From assembly GCA_030538255.1 (NCBI GenBank), contig JAUNUI010000029.1, positions 1 to 33,948 of the forward strand: a stretch of 33,948 nt of DNA. The letters run 5' to 3'. Shown piece by piece: positions 31,744-33,948 of the stretch (position 1 is its first letter; every line of letters begins with the position of its first letter). Made by a program: the position numbers and the translations under genes. Below the pieces are notes generated by a model. The model was not told the origin of the DNA. It saw only the letters and a list, made by a program, of their open reading frames with translations, and made no database searches. This DNA is from Pelistega sp. Its GTDB lineage: Bacteria; Pseudomonadota; Gammaproteobacteria; Burkholderiales; Burkholderiaceae_B.

Positions 31744-32919
31744 GTGGAATCGTTTATCAGTCCTCGGGCCAAGACAAATTATATTCTGTTTTGTATAGCC
31801 ACTTTTCTAGCCTTCTTAACCATGTCAACCTTGGCATACTTGGCTGTGGTACTCGACAATCTGCACTATTCCACTGAGCGCATCGGTTTCGTCTTATCGT
31901 CCCCTTTTCTGCCAACCTTATTTGGCACGCTGGTTGTTGGGCGTCTTATGCAAAGTTATAGTGCGATCCAGATTGCCATTTCAGGCTTGTTAATCTGTTC
32001 TATCAGCTTTTTACTCATGCAATATGGGGTGCATCACCCCTTGTTTCTCACTATTCTACGTGGCTGTGTCGGTCTAGGATTCGGGCTGTTTTTCTCTTCT
32101 TCCATGCTATTTGCTCGCAATTTGCTGCAAGGACCCAACATCCCTTATTTTTTCGGTATTTATGTCAGTATGCTACCCCTGCCAAATATTCTTGGTCCGA
32201 GTTTGATGGAAATTTATTATGACCGTATTGGGATTAATGGCTTATTTTTAATACTGGGAATTCCACTGCTTACTGGCTTACTGATGTTGATTTGGATTGC
32301 ACGCCATGAGGATAAGACGGCCGCACTTGGCCCGCAAACTAACAGTACAACTAGCTATTTATCGGTTTTTAAAGACCGCCGTAATTACTTACCAATGTCA
32401 GGCGTGATTGTCGTCGGATTTTTATGGGGATTTATCGCCTCATTCTTGGCGCTCCATCTCAAGAATAATCAGATTCCTATGATTTATTACTTTTTACCGA
32501 CCACCGGTACTTTATTCTTATCACGCTTGATACTTATGAAATGGATCATTCGTTATCCAATTGCAACAGGCGTCGGCCTTGGATTTGTGGCCATGGGCTT
32601 GGCCAATCTCATCTTATTCTACCCAAGCATACCAACAGTGATTATCGCGGGAGCGGTCTTTGGCTTAGGCTATAGCTTTGCTTTCCCTTTGCTCAGTACA
32701 TGGTTCTCTGAACATTACCCCCTGCATGAACGAGCCAAACCCACCGCTATCTTCAACGCTTGCTTTCAATTCGGTATCTGCTTAATCCCACTCATTAGTG
32801 GTTATATCATTGCTAACTTCAGCACCACCACAGTCTTAATTGGTTTGGTAACTGTGGCGTTTGTGTTCGCCTGCTTAATGCTATTAAATCGACACGCGGG
32901 GAAATTAGGAACCCAATAA
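31744..32919 (+). CDS. Major facilitator superfamily transporter
   Basis: Integral inner-membrane transporter; substrate unknown. The 391 residues contain about twelve hydrophobic segments in two halves separated by a polar loop near 190-205 (RHEDKTAALGPQTNSTTS). The segment between helices 2 and 3 reads VVGRLMQSYSA, a poor version of the MFS loop motif, and helix 4-5 has RGCVGLGFGLFFSS. The first residues (SPRAKTNYILFC) look like a normal short N-terminus. The start is GTG at 31744, the first possible codon after an in-frame TAA (31735-31737); no Shine-Dalgarno is seen, so translation may be weak. Drug, sugar and siderophore export are all possible; no neighbour helps to choose. Confidence 0.8.
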   Translation: MESFISPRAKTNYILFCIATFLAFLTMSTLAYLAVVLDNLHYSTERIGFVLSSPFLPTLFGTLVVGRLMQSYSAIQIAISGLLICSISFLLMQYGVHHPLFLTILRGCVGLGFGLFFSSSMLFARNLLQGPNIPYFFGIYVSMLPLPNILGPSLMEIYYDRIGINGLFLILGIPLLTGLLMLIWIARHEDKTAALGPQTNSTTSYLSVFKDRRNYLPMSGVIVVGFLWGFIASFLALHLKNNQIPMIYYFLPTTGTLFLSRLILMKWIIRYPIATGVGLGFVAMGLANLILFYPSIPTVIIAGAVFGLGYSFAFPLLSTWFSEHYPLHERAKPTAIFNACFQFGICLIPLISGYIIANFSTTTVLIGLVTVAFVFACLMLLNRHAGKLGTQ

Positions 32920-33062
32920 GGGTTAGTTTAAACCTCCAAAGATCTTGAATAAAACAAGCAGGCAAACTTAAGCTAAAGTGCCATTGATATACGCGATGAA
33001 ATTAACGCATAAACTACGTGGGCAACTGGACTGAAAGTGCTTACAAGCCACTAAGTTGAAAA

Positions 33063-33434
33063 TCACATATGAGCAAATTGATTCTGTAGATAGTCAATAA
33101 TCTGCTTTGACTCATAAAGCCAAGTGACATTGCCCTCATCATCCGTAATCCGTAAGCAAGGTACTTGGCGCTTGCCCCCTTGTTCGATAAGGACTTTTTC
33201 ATTCGCTGGCTCTTTCGCATCGACAAGTGTGACAGGCACGTTCAAAACATGTAAAGTACGACGTACTTTAATGCAGAATGGGCAAGCATGAAATTGGTAT
33301 AAAGCAAGTTTAGCGGCTTGTTCATTCACTTGCGCCTGTACCTCAGCACTACGCTGCTTCTTAGCCGGGCGAGTCATTTGCTCAACGCCTGCAATAACAC
33401 AACCTAAGCCATTACGAAGGGCATTAACAATCAT
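33063..33434 (-). CDS. Glutaredoxin/GST-N-terminal-domain protein
   Basis: Thioredoxin-fold protein of 123 residues, likely a glutathione-linked redox protein. It has an amphipathic N-terminal segment (MIVNALRNGLGCVIAGVEQM) and a basic linker (RPAKKQRS), then LALYQFHACPFCIKVRR with the dithiol active site Cys51-Pro-Phe-Cys54, the cis-proline segment KRQVPCLRI and the glutathione-binding YESKQIIDYL. The order fits a common proteobacterial family annotated glutaredoxin. The start at 33434 is preferred over one 42 bases upstream because the conserved IVNALRNGLG N-terminus begins there and GAGAGA lies before it. The N-terminal segment may touch the membrane. No partner is seen. Confidence 0.88.
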   Translation of the reverse strand: MIVNALRNGLGCVIAGVEQMTRPAKKQRSAEVQAQVNEQAAKLALYQFHACPFCIKVRRTLHVLNVPVTLVDAKEPANEKVLIEQGGKRQVPCLRITDDEGNVTWLYESKQIIDYLQNQFAHM

Positions 33435-33503
33435 TCTTTTCTCTCTATATGTAATTACTGTCAGAATCCCGCACACGTAAAAATTGTGGCGAACTTCTTG
33501 GGA

Positions 33504-33948
33504 TTATAAGGGTAATTGAGCCTGCAAGTGCGCAATAGATCGCTGCAATTGCTCTTGACGTAGAATAACCTCTTCTTGCAGTTGCTCTAACTCAGTATCA
33601 AGCAACTGTTGCAGATTATAGAGATTATCCTGAATCTGCTTGGAGGCCAAATTCTCTAAGTTAAGATAAATTTTCTCAAAATCATCGGCTCGCAAAACCT
33701 TGGCCTGCTTAAAGTACGCTTCAATCAGCACTCCATTAAACTCACTGACTTCGATCAAGTGGCTTGGAAGGACATACATATCAACAAGAGATTGCTGAAC
33801 TTGAGTTTGATACTCTTTTGCTAGCACTTCAGTGAGGCCTAATTGTAGCGTAGCAAGAGAGGATGAAGACTGCGCACCACTAGCAGCAGCCTCCTCCTGT
33901 GTTATTACCACACAATCAGCGCCATTTACCTCAGCAACATTTACCTCA
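33504..33948 (-). CDS. Coiled-coil protein of unknown function, 5' end outside the window
   Basis: Not recognised. Reading leftward, the frame is open from the window edge to TAA at 33504-33506, giving at least 147 residues. No ATG lies in frame near the right edge; GTG at 33911 is possible (135 residues) but has no clear ribosome binding site, so a start beyond the window is more likely. The visible N-terminal part has a five-residue repeat (EVNVA, EVNGA), then EEAAASGAQSSSS. The C-terminal 60 residues (NLENLASKQIQDNL onward) show heptad-like Leu/Gln/Glu spacing, a predicted coiled coil, ending AHLQAQLPL. The protein is acidic and hydrophilic with no membrane segment. It lies 70 bases from the glutaredoxin-like gene in the same direction. 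Confidence 0.6.
   Translation of the reverse strand, partial: EVNVAEVNGADCVVITQEEAAASGAQSSSSLATLQLGLTEVLAKEYQTQVQQSLVDMYVLPSHLIEVSEFNGVLIEAYFKQAKVLRADDFEKIYLNLENLASKQIQDNLYNLQQLLDTELEQLQEEVILRQEQLQRSIAHLQAQLPL
33923..33948. repeat. 15-bp direct repeat at the right edge, in frame
   Basis: CATTTACCTCA at 33923-33933 recurs at 33938-33948 (period 15). In the leftward gene it encodes two five-residue copies. More copies may lie beyond the window. Confidence 0.6.

Overview
The window looks like chromosome of a low-to-mid GC betaproteobacterium, probably a member of the Alcaligenaceae (Oligella-like; inferred from gene order and protein character, not from a database search). Points in favour are the betaproteobacterial-style blocks comEC/tatD near lolD-lolC, an RpfE-type gene followed by recJ, prfB, a short-chain dehydrogenase and lysS, and a UbiM-type ubiquinone hydroxylase. 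No rRNA, tRNA, CRISPR array, prophage or insertion sequence was recognised.

Layout. 1-1.8 kb: a LolD/YbbA-like ATPase and the lysophospholipase/arylesterase tesA, divergent, with start codons sharing one CATG. 1.8-7.2 kb: ppiD (chaperone), a glycerophosphodiesterase, rlmJ (23S rRNA methylation), greB (transcript cleavage) and a PHP-domain nuclease/phosphatase. 7.3-12.4 kb: leftward alpha/beta hydrolase, full-length comEC (DNA uptake) and a TatD-type nuclease. 12.9-16.4 kb: ubiM, then the leftward lolC-lolD lipoprotein export pair. 16.4-23.4 kb: a translation/repair block of an RpfE-type gene, recJ, an unlisted 55-residue lipoprotein, prfB with its programmed +1 frameshift, an SDR and lysS, closed by a strong terminator. 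23.7-24.7 kb: a DUF808/YedI membrane protein. 25.1-30.8 kb: a complete peptide-type ABC importer (binding protein, two permeases, two ATPases). 31.1-33.9 kb: a lone CdiI-like immunity protein, an MFS transporter, a glutaredoxin-like protein and a coiled-coil gene that runs off the right edge.

The most unusual signal is recurrent short tandem duplication. Intergenic gaps carry degenerate minisatellites: about 23-24 bp x 6 before rlmJ, 61 bp x 2 before ubiM, 13 bp x 3 after cdiI and a 21 bp pair after tesA. Several housekeeping proteins (ComEC, LolD, the SDR; TatD and DUF808 less clearly repetitive) carry in-frame low-complexity segments, some visibly built from the same kind of decayed tandem repeat. 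This suggests a lineage in which replication-slippage duplications are frequently made, tolerated in linkers, and then diverge. Several gaps also hold nested inverted repeats that could be structured RNA or operators. No obviously new multi-gene system was found; the best candidates for follow-up are the repeat-expansion pattern, the orphan CdiI-like gene, the small lipoprotein and the nested-hairpin element after the peptide-transport operon.
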